Notes under the pieces: model-generated
Told to the model about the DNA's origin: nothing
The model's database searches: none
Seen by the model: the letters and a program-made list of their open reading frames with translations, nothing else
Source of the DNA: Folioceros fuciformis
Lineage: Eukaryota; Anthocerotophyta; Anthocerotopsida; Anthocerotales
Assembly: GCA_049999805.1 (NCBI GenBank)
Contig: JBNGIO010003108.1
Coordinates: forward strand, 1 to 28,455
DNA length: 28,455 bases
Direction of reading: 5' to 3'
Shown: positions 8,493-19,100 of the stretch, one piece after another
Layout of the letters: every line of letters begins with the position of its first letter
Numbering within the stretch: the stretch's first letter is position 1
Translations under genes and position numbers: made by a program

Positions 8493-11400
8493 ATGGCTGT
8501 GCGGAGGTTTGTGGAAAGGGCTCCGGCTCACCTTTCTTCATGGAACCAGTCTTTGGTAAACGAGAAAGCCGCTATATGCAGCACCGTTGCAAGGAACCCA
8601 GTCCCTCTGTGGCCGGCTGGACAGGGATATTCCAGCCAGGTTGTAATGGTTGAAACTGTGAGCAAGCTATGTCAGGAGGGCCATCTCGCTGAAGCTGTTC
8701 AGGCTTTGGGGCTGTTGGTGCAGTCGGAGTGCTGTATTTCCAAAGCTCTGTTCTATACCGTACTGAAGAATTGTGTGGCCAACAAGGATCTTGTTCTGGG
8801 TCGTAGAGTACATGCCTTTACCGTGAAAAAGGGATATCAATGGGACAACTTTCTGTGCAACCACATCCTGCGAATGTATTCTTCTCATGGCATGTTGCAG
8901 GACGCGATGGATGTGTTCACCGGGGTAATCGAACCAGATGCCTTCATGTGGTCTTCCATAATATCTGCGCATGTCAAACACGGACAAGTCCAACAGGCTA
9001 TACAACTGTATCATGAGTTGCGCAGGTCAAGAGTGCAGCCTGATGGCCATGTATTTGTGGCAATCCTGCAGGCTTGTGCATCAGGACGAGATCCCAAAAC
9101 TGGGCAGCAGGTGCATGCAGACGTTTTGGCCAGTAGGGTGGAGCCTCACCTGTTTGTCTGGAATGGCTTGGTGGACATGTATGCAAAGTGTGGCAGGTTG
9201 GAACATGCACAACGAGTGTTTGACGGAATTTGTCAAAAAGATGTGGTGACATGGAATGCCATGATGTCAGGCTATTCCCAGCAGGGCATGGGACAGGAAG
9301 CTCTTAATCTCTACTCCTCTATGCAAGAAGAAGGCATCACTGTACCCAATTCCGTGACGTTTGTGTGCCTCCTACAGGCATGTGCAAATATGGGCACCCG
9401 AGCTTTTGAGACAGGGAAGGATCTTCATGCGCAAATTAGAGAACGAGGATGTCAAGCTGATTTGTTTGTATCAAACAGTTTGGTAGACATGTATGCAAAA
9501 TGTGGCAGCTTGGAAGATGCCCAAATGGTGTTTAACGGGCTTACCCAAAAGGACGTGGTCACGTGGAATGCCATGATAGCTGGATATTCCAAGCAGGGCA
9601 TGGGGCACAAAGCTCTTCGTCTCTACACTTCTATGAGAGAAGAAGGCATAGCTGTACCCGATACCGTGACCTTCGTGCACCTTCTGCAGGCATGTGCAAG
9701 TGTAGGGGTGCCAGCTTTGGAAACAGGGAAGCAGCTGCATTACCAAATTAAAGAAGGTGGACTCGAGTCTGGAATGTTTGTAGCCAGCAGTTTGGTGAAC
9801 ATGTATGCAAAGTGTGGGAGCTTGCAAGACGCCCAGAGAGTGTTTGACAGGCTTGGTCAAAAAGATGTGGTGACGTGGAATGCAATGATAGCAGGGTATT
9901 CCCAGCAGGGAATGGGCCAGGAAGCTCTTCATCTTTATAGGGTTATGCAACAAGAAGACGTAGCAGTCCCAAATTCCGTGACATTTGTGTTCCTTCTGCA
10001 GGCATGTGCAAGTGCGGGCACCAGAGCGTTAGATGAGGGAAAGAATCTTCATTCACAAATTAGAAAACGAGGATATCACACAGACGTGTTTGTAGCCAAC
10101 AGTCTGGTGACCATGTATGCAAAGTGTGGAAGCTTGCAAGCTGCTCAGAATGTGTTTGACGGACTTGGTCACAAAAATGTGGTGACTTGGAATGCCATGA
10201 TAGCAGGGTATTCACAGCAGGGCATGGGGCAGGAAGCCCTTCAGATCCATACTGCCATGCAAGACGAAGGCATGGTTGCACCCGATTCTGTCACATTTAT
10301 GTGCCTTCTACAGGCATGTGCAACTGTGGGCGCCTCAGCTTTGGAAACGGGGAAGCAACTTCATGAGAAAATTAGAGAACAAGGACATGAAGCTGATGCA
10401 TTTGTTGCTAATAGTCTGGTCAACATGTATGCCAAGTGTGGTAGCTTGGAACATGCTCAGAGTGTCTTTGACGGACTTGCTCAGAAAGATGTGGTCAGTT
10501 GGAACGTCATGATAGCAGGGTATTCCCAGCAGGACATGGGCCAGGAAGCCCTTCACCTCTACAGTGTTATGCAAGAAGATGCCATCGCTGTTCCGGATTC
10601 GGTGACATTTCTTTGCCTCCTGCAGGCCTGTGCAAGTATGGGCACCCCGGCTTTGGTGAAAGGGAGGCAGCTTCATGCACAGATTAGAGAACGGGGCTAT
10701 CAGAGTGACGTTAGTGTGGCCAACAGTTTGGTAAACATGTACGCAAAGTGTGGCAGCCCAGAGGATGCCCAAAGAGTGTTTGATGGTCTTGGTAGAAAGA
10801 ATGTGGTGACGTGGAATGCAATGATCGCAGGCTACTCACGACAGGGCATGGGGCAGGAAGCTCTTCTTCTTTACCGTGATATGGAAGAAGAAGGCGTCGC
10901 TGTACCCAACTCTGTGACATTTGTGTGCCTCCTTCAGGCATGTGCAAATGTTGCAGCTTTACATGTGGGAAAGCAGTTACATACACAGATCAAAGAACAA
11001 GGGCTTGAAGGTGATGTGTTTATATCTGGCAGTTTGATAAACATGTACGGGAAGTCGGGGAGCATCCTGGACGCACAACAGGTGTTTGATGCGCTGCCGG
11101 GACGAGACATCGTTGCCTGGAGTGCACTGATTGCAGGCTACGCCGGTCTAGGAAACTCTGTAGTGGTCTTCGAGTTGGTCCAGAGAATGAAAGAAGATGG
11201 CATTCAGCCGGTTGGCATCACCTTTCTTAGCATACTAACGGTATGCAGTCATGCAGGTCTTGTGAACAAGGGGCAAGAATATTTCAAGGATATGAGCAGC
11301 CAGTACGGCATCAGTCCAACAGTCGAGCACTATACATGCATGGTGGACCTCCTGGGCCGTGCTGGCCAACTGGACGAGGCACTGGCTTTGCTAATGGAAA

Positions 11401-11693
11401 TGCCTACACTGCCTAATGCTGCAGCTTGGCACACTCTGCTGGGTGCCTGTCGAAAGTGGGCAAATGTGGAGGTGGGACGTCACGCTTTCAACGAAGCAGT
11501 GAAGTTAGAAGAGAAAGATTCCTCAGCATACGTTCTGATGTCCAACATTTACATCGGTGCCCAGATGTGGGAGCAGGCACAGGAGCTGCGGCGGAAGAGG
11601 AAAGGAATCAGGGCATGGAAGCAGCCAGGTCAGAGCTGGTGGACAGACATGGAGGGACTAGTGCATAGTTTCCTGGTTCACAGTAACTGCTAA
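8493..11693 (+). CDS. PPR2: PLS-class PPR protein, E type
   Basis: An intronless protein of 1066 residues counted from the ATG at 8493 (context GAAGCCATGGCT, G at -3 and +4). The frame is open slightly upstream but only via a TTG. The first about 45 residues (MAVRRFVERAPAHLSSW...) are rich in Arg, Ala and Ser, fitting an organelle presequence. The order is L-type motif, S, P-L-S, then six 312-bp P-L-S cassettes at residues 251-872, then P-L2-S2, E1 from about 976 and E2 ending GQSWWTDMEGLVHSFLVHSNC. I count about 26 PPR motifs. The last cassette has SGSLINMYGKSGS. There is no DYW domain in frame, so it would act as an editing-site specificity factor with a separate deaminase, by analogy with known E-class proteins. 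The target is unknown. Confidence 0.9.
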   Translation: MAVRRFVERAPAHLSSWNQSLVNEKAAICSTVARNPVPLWPAGQGYSSQVVMVETVSKLCQEGHLAEAVQALGLLVQSECCISKALFYTVLKNCVANKDLVLGRRVHAFTVKKGYQWDNFLCNHILRMYSSHGMLQDAMDVFTGVIEPDAFMWSSIISAHVKHGQVQQAIQLYHELRRSRVQPDGHVFVAILQACASGRDPKTGQQVHADVLASRVEPHLFVWNGLVDMYAKCGRLEHAQRVFDGICQKDVVTWNAMMSGYSQQGMGQEALNLYSSMQEEGITVPNSVTFVCLLQACANMGTRAFETGKDLHAQIRERGCQADLFVSNSLVDMYAKCGSLEDAQMVFNGLTQKDVVTWNAMIAGYSKQGMGHKALRLYTSMREEGIAVPDTVTFVHLLQACASVGVPALETGKQLHYQIKEGGLESGMFVASSLVNMYAKCGSLQDAQRVFDRLGQKDVVTWNAMIAGYSQQGMGQEALHLYRVMQQEDVAVPNSVTFVFLLQACASAGTRALDEGKNLHSQIRKRGYHTDVFVANSLVTMYAKCGSLQAAQNVFDGLGHKNVVTWNAMIAGYSQQGMGQEALQIHTAMQDEGMVAPDSVTFMCLLQACATVGASALETGKQLHEKIREQGHEADAFVANSLVNMYAKCGSLEHAQSVFDGLAQKDVVSWNVMIAGYSQQDMGQEALHLYSVMQEDAIAVPDSVTFLCLLQACASMGTPALVKGRQLHAQIRERGYQSDVSVANSLVNMYAKCGSPEDAQRVFDGLGRKNVVTWNAMIAGYSRQGMGQEALLLYRDMEEEGVAVPNSVTFVCLLQACANVAALHVGKQLHTQIKEQGLEGDVFISGSLINMYGKSGSILDAQQVFDALPGRDIVAWSALIAGYAGLGNSVVVFELVQRMKEDGIQPVGITFLSILTVCSHAGLVNKGQEYFKDMSSQYGISPTVEHYTCMVDLLGRAGQLDEALALLMEMPTLPNAAAWHTLLGACRKWANVEVGRHAFNEAVKLEEKDSSAYVLMSNIYIGAQMWEQAQELRRKRKGIRAWKQPGQSWWTDMEGLVHSFLVHSNC
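9243..11108 (+). repeat. Phased 312-bp PPR cassette array in PPR2 (6 units)
   Basis: Units start at 9243, 9555, 9867, 10179, 10491 and 10803, exactly 312 bp apart; the last is 306 bp. There is no indel relative to the period despite many substitutions. Confidence 0.95.
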
Positions 11694-12081
11694 AAGTGAA
11701 AGAGGAGGACGGACGGATTCTGGTTCACCACCAGCAGACAGTTTTGCATCGGGTGGCACAAGGTGAAGCATCACATGTTGCAGTGGCATAAAATTTGCTT
11801 TCAATCCTGAGCGAAAAAAGCAGGACATTGAACCTACTTCTTGGGTTGTTGCTTTTAAAAACAAGAGTTCGCGGAGCGCTCAGAGAAAACTTGTTTTCTC
11901 GTCTACCAGTTCCCTCTTCAAGGGATGAAACTGCAGACTAATTCTATTCTAATGTCCGAACTACGAAGCCTCAAATCGACGGAACCGTGTCCAGATGTTT
12001 TATAGTATGGCTGCTCTTAATCTACTTGCGCCGCTGTACATGTTGCTTTCATCAGCTTAAAAAGAACGTGCTGCAACCATG
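11694..12081. other. Convergent 3' region between PPR2 and PPR3, with possible DYW relic
   Basis: 388 bp shared by two converging genes. Bases about 11709-11790 resemble the coding sequence of the PPR1 DYW remnant: shared blocks are GACGGAT, CCAGCAGACA and TGGCACAA-G-GAAGC in the same order, with shorter gaps. This suggests PPR2 once extended into the same domain. A small perfect inverted repeat, GAGAAAAC-TT-GTTTTCTC, lies at 11883-11900. No independent gene is visible. Confidence 0.45.
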
Positions 12082-15000
12082 CTACTCTCTTAGCTTCTTC
12101 TCCCCAACCAAAAAACTGTGCACAAGCCCATCCATGTCTGTCCACCAGCTCTGACCTGGCTGTTTCCATGCCCTGAGCCTTTTCCTCCTTCCCTGCACCT
12201 CTTGTGCCTGTTCCCACATCTGGGCACCAGTGTATATGTTTGACATTAACACGTACGCTGCAGCATCTTCGCTGTTTAGTTTGACAGCTTCGTTGAAAGC
12301 ATGGAGTCCCACCTCTACATTACTCCACTTTTGGCAAGCGCCCAACAGAGTGTGCCAAACATCAGCGATAGGCTGCACAGGCATTGTTCTTATGAAACTT
12401 AGTGCCCCATCCAGATGGCCTGCACGACATAGGAGATCCACCATGCAAGTGCAGTGCTCAACAGTCGGACTGATCCCGTACCGTGTACTCATAGTCTCAA
12501 AGTAGTGCCTCCCTTCGGTCACCAGACCCACATGACTGCATACAGATAGTACACTAACCAAGGTGATACCGACTGGCTGTACTTCATCCTCTGACATTTT
12601 CTGCACCAAGTGAAAGACCCGTTCACAGTCCCCTTGACAGCTATATCCCGCAATCAATGCATTCCAGGCGACAACATCTCTCCTAGGCAATGCATCAAAC
12701 AACCGCTGAGCATCAACCATGCTCCCTGACTTTCCGTACATGTTTATCAAACTCGCAGATACAGATGTGTCAGCTTGAAGCCCTTGTTGTTCAATCTGTG
12801 CATGAAGCTGTCTTCCCAGATGCACAGCCGCCACATTTGCACATGCCTGGAGGAGGCACACAAATGTAATGCAATTGGGTACAACAGTGCTCTCGCGTTG
12901 CATAGTACTGAAAAGACGGAGGGCTTCTTGGCCCATACTCTGCTGGGAATAGCCTGCTATCATGGCATTCCACGTCACCACATTCTTTTCACCAAGTCTA
13001 TCAAAGACTCTCTGCGCATCCTCTAGACTGCCACACTTGGCATACATGTTTACCAAACTGCTAGCTATAAACACCTCACCGTCTTGTCCTTGTTGTCGAA
13101 TCTGCGCATGCAGCTGCCTACCCTTCTCCAACGCCAGGGAGCCGACACTCGAACACGCCTGCAGGAGGCAAACAAAAGTTACAGAATCGGGTACAGCCAT
13201 GGCATCGTCTTGCATGGCATTGTAGAGATGAAAAGCTTCCTGGCCCATGCCCTGCTGAGAATACCCTGCAAACATGGCATTCCATGTTACCACATCTTTT
13301 TCTACAAGTTTGTCAAACACTCTGTGGGCGTCCTCTAGGCTGCCACACTTTGCATACATGTTTACCAAACTGCTGGCTATAAAGTCGTCAGCTTGATACC
13401 CACAAGCTCTGATTTGGGCATGGAGCTGCTTGCCTTTCTCCAACGCTGAGGGGCCCACACTTGCACATGCTCGCAGGAGGCATGAAAATGTCATGGAATC
13501 TGGGACAGCTGTGCCTTTTTGTTGCACCGCGCTGAATAGATGAAGAGCTTCCTGGCCCATGCCGTAGTGGGAGTACCCTGCAAGCATGGCATTCAATGTC
13601 ACCTTATCATTTTGGCCAAAGTTTTCAAATACCCCCTCAGCATCCTCTAGGCTGCCACACTTTGCATACATGTTTACCAAACTGCTCGCTATGAACATGT
13701 CCCCGTCACACCTTCGATCTCGGATTTGAGCATGAAGTTGCTTGCCCATCTCCAAAGCTGGGGCACCCACAGTTGCACATGCCTGCAGGAGGCTCACAAA
13801 CGTCACAGGATCAGGCTGAGCGCTCGCATGTTCTTGCATGACAGTGTAGAGATGAAGGGCTTCCTGTCCCATACCCTGCTGGGAATACCCTGCTATCATG
13901 GCATTCCATGTCACCACATCCTTTTGACCAAGTCCATCAAACACTCTTCTAGCATCTTCACAGCTCCCGCACTTTGCATACATGTTCACCAAGCTGTTGG
14001 CTACAAACAGATTTGCTTCAAGCCCTTGCTCTCTGATTCGTATATGAAGCTGCTCCCCTTTTTCTAGTGCTTCGGAGCCGATACTTGCACATGCCTGCAG
14101 GAGGCACACAAATGTCACGGAATTTGGTAGAACGGTTCCTTCTTCCAGCATAACACCGTGTAGGCGAAGGGCTTCCTGTGCCATGCCCTGCTGGATGTAT
14201 CCTGCAATTAGAGTAGTCCACGTCACAACATCTTTTTGACCAAGTTCACCAAACACTCTGCTAGCATCCTCTAGGCTGCCACACTTTGCATACATGTTGA
14301 CCAAACTGTTGGCTACAAACACGTCAGCGTGGTATCCTCGCTCTCTAATCTGTGCATCAAGATGCTTCCCCTTGTCCAAAGCTAGAATGCCAATGGTCGC
14401 ACAAGCCTGCAGAAGGCAAACAAATGTCACAGAATTCGGCACGACGATACCTTCTTCTTGCATAGACAAGTAGAGATGAAGGGCTTCCTGCCCCATGCGT
14501 TGCTGGGAATATGCTGCTATCATAGCATTCCACGTCACCAGATCTTTTTGCTGAAGTTCATCAAACAGTCTTCGAGCATCTTCCACACTGCCACACCTTA
14601 CATACATCTTCACCAAGCTATTGGATACCAACATATTAGCTTGATGTCCTTGTGCTCTAATGTGCGCATGAAGCTGCTTTCCCTCTTCCAAAGCTTCAGT
14701 GCCAACACTTGAACATGCCTGCAGGAGGCAGACAAATGTCACAGAATCAGGTGCATCAATCCCACTCTCTTGCATAGTGTGGTAAAGAAAAAGGGCTTCC
14801 TGCCCCATGCCCTGCTGGGAGTACCCTGCTATCATGGCATTCCACGTCACGACATCCTTCTCAACAAGCCTGTCAAACACTTTGCGAGCATCTTCCAGAC
14901 TGCCACATTTTGCAAACATGTTCACCAAACTATTGGCCACAAAAACATCAACTTCAAGACCTTGTTCTCGGATTTCTGCATGAAGCTGCTCTCCCTTCTT

Positions 15001-15921
15001 CAAAGCTGAGCTACCCACACTTGCACATGCCTGCAGGAGGCACACAAATGTGCAAGAATTGGCAGCCGCCATGCCATCTTCGTGCATGGCAGTATGGAGA
15101 CGAAGTGCCGCCTCCCCCATGCCCTGCTGAGAGTACCCGGCTATCAAAGCATTCCAAGTCACCACATCCTTCTCACTAAGTGTGTCGAAAACTCTTTGAG
15201 CTTCTTCTAAGCTGCCACATTTCGCATACATATCCACTAAGCTATTACACACAAACAGATCAAGCTCAACCCCACTGGCCAACACATCTGCATGAACCTG
15301 CAGCCCACTTTTCAAGTCTGACCCCCTTGCGCAAGCCTGTAAGGCAGCCACAAACACATGGCCGTCTGGGGCCAGACTCGTGAATCGCATCTGATGATAA
15401 AGCTGTATCGCTTGCTTTTCTTGTCCGTGTTTAACATGAGCAGAAATTATGGAAAACCACATGTACGAATCTGGTTTCTCCACCACCATGAACACATCCA
15501 TCGCGTCTTGCAGCCTGCCATAAGCAGCATACATTCGAAGAATATGGTTGCACAGGAACGTATCCAACTCGTACCCCCTTGTCACTGCGAAAGCATGCAC
15601 ACGCCGGCCCAAAGCAAGGTCCTTGTGGGCAACACAGGTCTTTAGCACAGCATAGAAGAGACATTTGGAAACACAGCGGTCTATCCGCACCAGAACGCCC
15701 AAAGCCTCCACAGCCTCCGTGCCACGGCCCTGCTCACATAGCCTGCTCACGGTCTCAGCCGTCACGCCCCTTTCCAATCCTGCAGCGCTGCTGTCATCTG
15801 GCAAGCTCCAACCTTCCCAGGCTCTAGCGACGAGAGCCCCTGGAGACGACTCTCGCTGAAAGAGCCGTGTCCAGGCAGACAGCTTCTTGGACTGGCTGGC
15901 TTTCCTGCAAACGAGCTGCAT
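12082..15921 (-). CDS. PPR3: PLS-class PPR protein, E type, ten S motifs
   Basis: An intronless 1279-residue protein read on the minus strand, with ATG at 15921-15919. The first about 40 residues (MQLVCRKASQSKKLSAWTR...) are basic and hydroxylated without early acids, a good organelle presequence. The order is L-type motif, S, P-L-S, eight phased cassettes at residues 253-1082, P-L2-S2 from 1083, E1 from about 1186, and E2 ending GQSWWTDMDGLVHSFLVGEKKLRE. I count about 32 PPR motifs, very long for a PLS protein. The P7 motif (KVTLNAMLAGYSHYG) is the most diverged unit and one S motif has MYVRCGS. The expected role is sequence-specific binding of an organellar transcript for C-to-U editing. 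There is no DYW domain; the +1 frame beyond the end may hold a short relic. It converges on PPR2. Confidence 0.9.
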   Translation of the reverse strand: MQLVCRKASQSKKLSAWTRLFQRESSPGALVARAWEGWSLPDDSSAAGLERGVTAETVSRLCEQGRGTEAVEALGVLVRIDRCVSKCLFYAVLKTCVAHKDLALGRRVHAFAVTRGYELDTFLCNHILRMYAAYGRLQDAMDVFMVVEKPDSYMWFSIISAHVKHGQEKQAIQLYHQMRFTSLAPDGHVFVAALQACARGSDLKSGLQVHADVLASGVELDLFVCNSLVDMYAKCGSLEEAQRVFDTLSEKDVVTWNALIAGYSQQGMGEAALRLHTAMHEDGMAAANSCTFVCLLQACASVGSSALKKGEQLHAEIREQGLEVDVFVANSLVNMFAKCGSLEDARKVFDRLVEKDVVTWNAMIAGYSQQGMGQEALFLYHTMQESGIDAPDSVTFVCLLQACSSVGTEALEEGKQLHAHIRAQGHQANMLVSNSLVKMYVRCGSVEDARRLFDELQQKDLVTWNAMIAAYSQQRMGQEALHLYLSMQEEGIVVPNSVTFVCLLQACATIGILALDKGKHLDAQIRERGYHADVFVANSLVNMYAKCGSLEDASRVFGELGQKDVVTWTTLIAGYIQQGMAQEALRLHGVMLEEGTVLPNSVTFVCLLQACASIGSEALEKGEQLHIRIREQGLEANLFVANSLVNMYAKCGSCEDARRVFDGLGQKDVVTWNAMIAGYSQQGMGQEALHLYTVMQEHASAQPDPVTFVSLLQACATVGAPALEMGKQLHAQIRDRRCDGDMFIASSLVNMYAKCGSLEDAEGVFENFGQNDKVTLNAMLAGYSHYGMGQEALHLFSAVQQKGTAVPDSMTFSCLLRACASVGPSALEKGKQLHAQIRACGYQADDFIASSLVNMYAKCGSLEDAHRVFDKLVEKDVVTWNAMFAGYSQQGMGQEAFHLYNAMQDDAMAVPDSVTFVCLLQACSSVGSLALEKGRQLHAQIRQQGQDGEVFIASSLVNMYAKCGSLEDAQRVFDRLGEKNVVTWNAMIAGYSQQSMGQEALRLFSTMQRESTVVPNCITFVCLLQACANVAAVHLGRQLHAQIEQQGLQADTSVSASLINMYGKSGSMVDAQRLFDALPRRDVVAWNALIAGYSCQGDCERVFHLVQKMSEDEVQPVGITLVSVLSVCSHVGLVTEGRHYFETMSTRYGISPTVEHCTCMVDLLCRAGHLDGALSFIRTMPVQPIADVWHTLLGACQKWSNVEVGLHAFNEAVKLNSEDAAAYVLMSNIYTGAQMWEQAQEVQGRRKRLRAWKQPGQSWWTDMDGLVHSFLVGEKKLRE
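12676..15165 (-). repeat. Phased 312-bp PPR cassette array in PPR3 (8 units)
   Basis: On the minus strand units start at 15165, 14853, 14541, 14229, 13917, 13605, 13293 and 12981. The first seven are 312 bp and the last 306 bp, ending where VVAW begins at 12675. The total is 2490 bp, identical to the PPR4 array. Confidence 0.93.
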
Positions 15922-16135
15922 CTCACGGCTTCGTTCTTTCCCCGGGGTTGGTTAGTTGATGTCACGTGACAGGATGCTCTTCCTAGAACATCCGTGCTCC
16001 TCCACACCGCCATAGGAGATACACGGGATGGCCAAGCTCGTGGTGGACACTTCGATCAGAGAAGAACGCAAGACTGTAGCCTTTCGCACGGCAACATCCA
16101 CTATTATGTTGTAGAAAAATCGAATATTTCGGCTT
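15922..16135. other. Short spacer between PPR4 3' end and PPR3 5' end
   Basis: Only 214 bp separate the PPR4 stop from the PPR3 start, both on the minus strand. It must include the PPR4 3' UTR and the PPR3 promoter and leader. No element is recognisable. Confidence 0.5.
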
Positions 16136-19100
16136 CTAATCCGCAACAGAGAAACTGTGCACCAGCCCGTCCATATCTGTCCACCAGCTCTGACCCGGCT
16201 GCTTCCATGCCCTCATGTCCAGTCTCTCGGCCTGCGTATCGTGAGCCTGCTCCCACATCTGAGCACCGGTATAGATGTTCGACATCAGCACGTATGCCGA
16301 GGTATCTTGCTTGTCCAGCTTCATTGTCTCTTCAAAAGCATGCCGGCCAACCTCCAGTTTACTCCACTTTCGGCTAGCGCTCAAAAGAGAGTACCAGATG
16401 GACGCATTTGGCGGTACCGGCATTGTCTTTACCAAAGCTAGCGCCTCATCTAGTTCGCCTGCACGTCCCAGGAGATCCACCATGCATGTGTAGTGCTCAG
16501 CTGTGGGAGTGATGCCGTAAATTTTGCTCATATCCTCGAAGACCTCCCTTCCCTTGTTCACTAACCCCGCATGGCTACATACTGCTAGGACACTGAGGAA
16601 AGTGATGCTCCGTGGCTGCTTTCCATCCCTTCTCATCCGCTCGACCAAGTCAAAGACGGCGTCACTGTCTCCTTGACAGGAGTAGCCGGCAATGAGTGCA
16701 CTCCAGGCGACGTCGTCTCTTTCAGGCAAAGCATCGAACACTTTCTGGGCGTCAAGCATGCTCCCAGACTTTCCATACATGTTTATCAGACTGCCGGCCA
16801 CAATGGCATCAGCTTGAAGGCCTTGTTGCTCGATCTGTGTATGTAGCTGCCTTCCTAGATGCAAAGCTGCTACATTTGCACATGCTTGGAGGAGGCATAC
16901 AAAGGTGGATGCATTTGGTACATGAATCGCGTCTTTTTGCATATCTAAGTACACATACAGGGCTTCCTGGCCCATGCCCTGCTGGGAATATCCTGCTATC
17001 AAGGCATTCCATGTTACAATGTCTTTTTGTATAAGTCCGTCAAACAGTCTCTGAGCACCTTCCAAACAGCCACACTTCGCATACATGTTGACCAAGCTGT
17101 TGGCTACAACCACGTCACATTGATAACCTTGCTCTCTAATGTGGACATGAAGCTGCTTCCCTGTCTCCAAGGCTGGAGCTCCCATGCTTGCGCATGCCTG
17201 CAGGAGGCACACGTAGGTCACAGAGTTGGGTAAAGCAATGCTTTCTTCTCGCATAACACTGTAGAGACGCAGGGCTTGCTGGCCCATACCCTGCTCAGCG
17301 TATCCTGTAATTAGCGCTGTCCAGGTCACTACATCTTTCTCACCAAGTCCTTCAAAAAGTCTCTCAGCATCCTGTGTGCTCCCACACTTTGCATACATGT
17401 TTACCAAACTGTTGGCCACAGACACATCAGCTTCATACCCTTGTTCTCTGATTTGTATGTGCAGGTCCTTCCCCTTCTCCAAGGCTGCGGTGCCCACACT
17501 TGCACATGCCTGAAGAAGGCACACAAAAGTAACCGAATTGGGAGAAATGCCTTCTTCTTGCATCGCACTGTAAAGATCAAGGGACTTCTGGCCCAAGTCC
17601 TGTTGAGCATACCCTGCAATTAGGGCAGTCCACGTGACTACGCTCTTTGAACCAAGCTCATCAAACAATCTACGAGCGTTCTCCAGGCTGCCGCACTTTG
17701 CGTACATGCTCACCAAACTGGTGGCTACAAACACATCATCTTGAAGTCCTTGTTCTCTAATCTGAGCATGAAGGTGAGTCCCCTTCTCAAGGGCTGACGT
17801 GCCCACACGCGCACATGCCTGCAGGAGGCACATAAATGTTACAGAATCGGGTCCAGTCCTTCCTTCTTCTTGCATGGCACTGTAAACAGAAAGGGCTTCC
17901 TGGCACATGCCCTGCTGGGAGTACCCAGCTATCATGGCATTCCAGGTTACCACATTCTTCTCTTGACCAAGTCCGTCAAACACTATCTTGGCGTTTTCCA
18001 AGCTACCACATTTTGCGTACATGTTCACTAAACTGCTGGCTATAAACACATCGGCTTCCTGTCCTCGATCTCTAATTTGCGCATGAAGCTGCTTCCCCTT
18101 CTCCAGAGCTGAGGTGCCCAGACTTGCACATACCTGCAAGAGGCACACAAATGTCACAGAGTCAGGTGCAGCAATGCCTTCATCTAGCACAGCACTGTAA
18201 AGACTGAGGGCTTCCTCCCCTGTGCCCTGCTCAGAAATCCCTTCAATCATGGCATTCCACATCGCCGAATCCTCTTTATGAAGTCCAGCAAAAACTCTCT
18301 GCGCATCCTCCAAGCTGCCACACTTTGCATACATGTGTACCAAACTGTTGGCTAGAAAGATATCCGCTTGGTGTCCTCGATCTTGGATCTGCGCATGGAG
18401 CAGCTTCCCCTTTTGCAACGCTGGGGTTCCCACGATTGCGCATGCCTGCAGGAGACATGCAAATGTCAAGGAATTGGGTGCAGCATTATCTTCTTCCTCC
18501 ATAACACTGTACAAATGGAGAGCTTCAAGGCCCCTGCCTTTCTGGCAATATCCTGCAATTAAAGCAGTCCATGTAACCACGTCTTTCTGATCGAGTCCAT
18601 CAAACACTTGCTGAGCGTCCTCCAGGCTGCCACACTTGGCATACATGTTTACCAAGCTGCTGGCTACAAATACATCGCCTTGGAGTCCTCGCATTCTGAT
18701 TTGCCCATGGAGCTCCTTTCCCATCTCCAAAGCTGGGGCGCCCGCACCTGCACATGCCTGTAGCAAGGATACGAAGGTCACCGAATTGGGCTCCGCAGTG
18801 CCTTCTTCTCGCATAGCGCAGTAGACCAAAAGAGCTTCCTGCGCCATGCCGTGCTGGGCATATCCTGCTATCATGGCATTCCACGTGACCGCATCCTTTT
18901 CACCAAGTCCGTCAAACACTCTGCGAGCCTCTTCCACACTGCCACACTTTGCATACATGTTAACCAAACTGTTGGCCACAAATACATGAGCTTCACGCCC
19001 TCGTTCTCGGATTTCTTCATGAAGCTGCTTCCCCTTTTCCAAAGCCGAGCTACCCAAGTTTGCACATGCCTGCAAAAGGCACACAAATGTTACAGAATCG

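Noticed and set aside
11883-11900. Small perfect inverted repeat as a transcription terminator
   Set aside because: Intrinsic stem-loop terminators are not used by RNA polymerase II, and an 8-bp stem is too short to claim a function.
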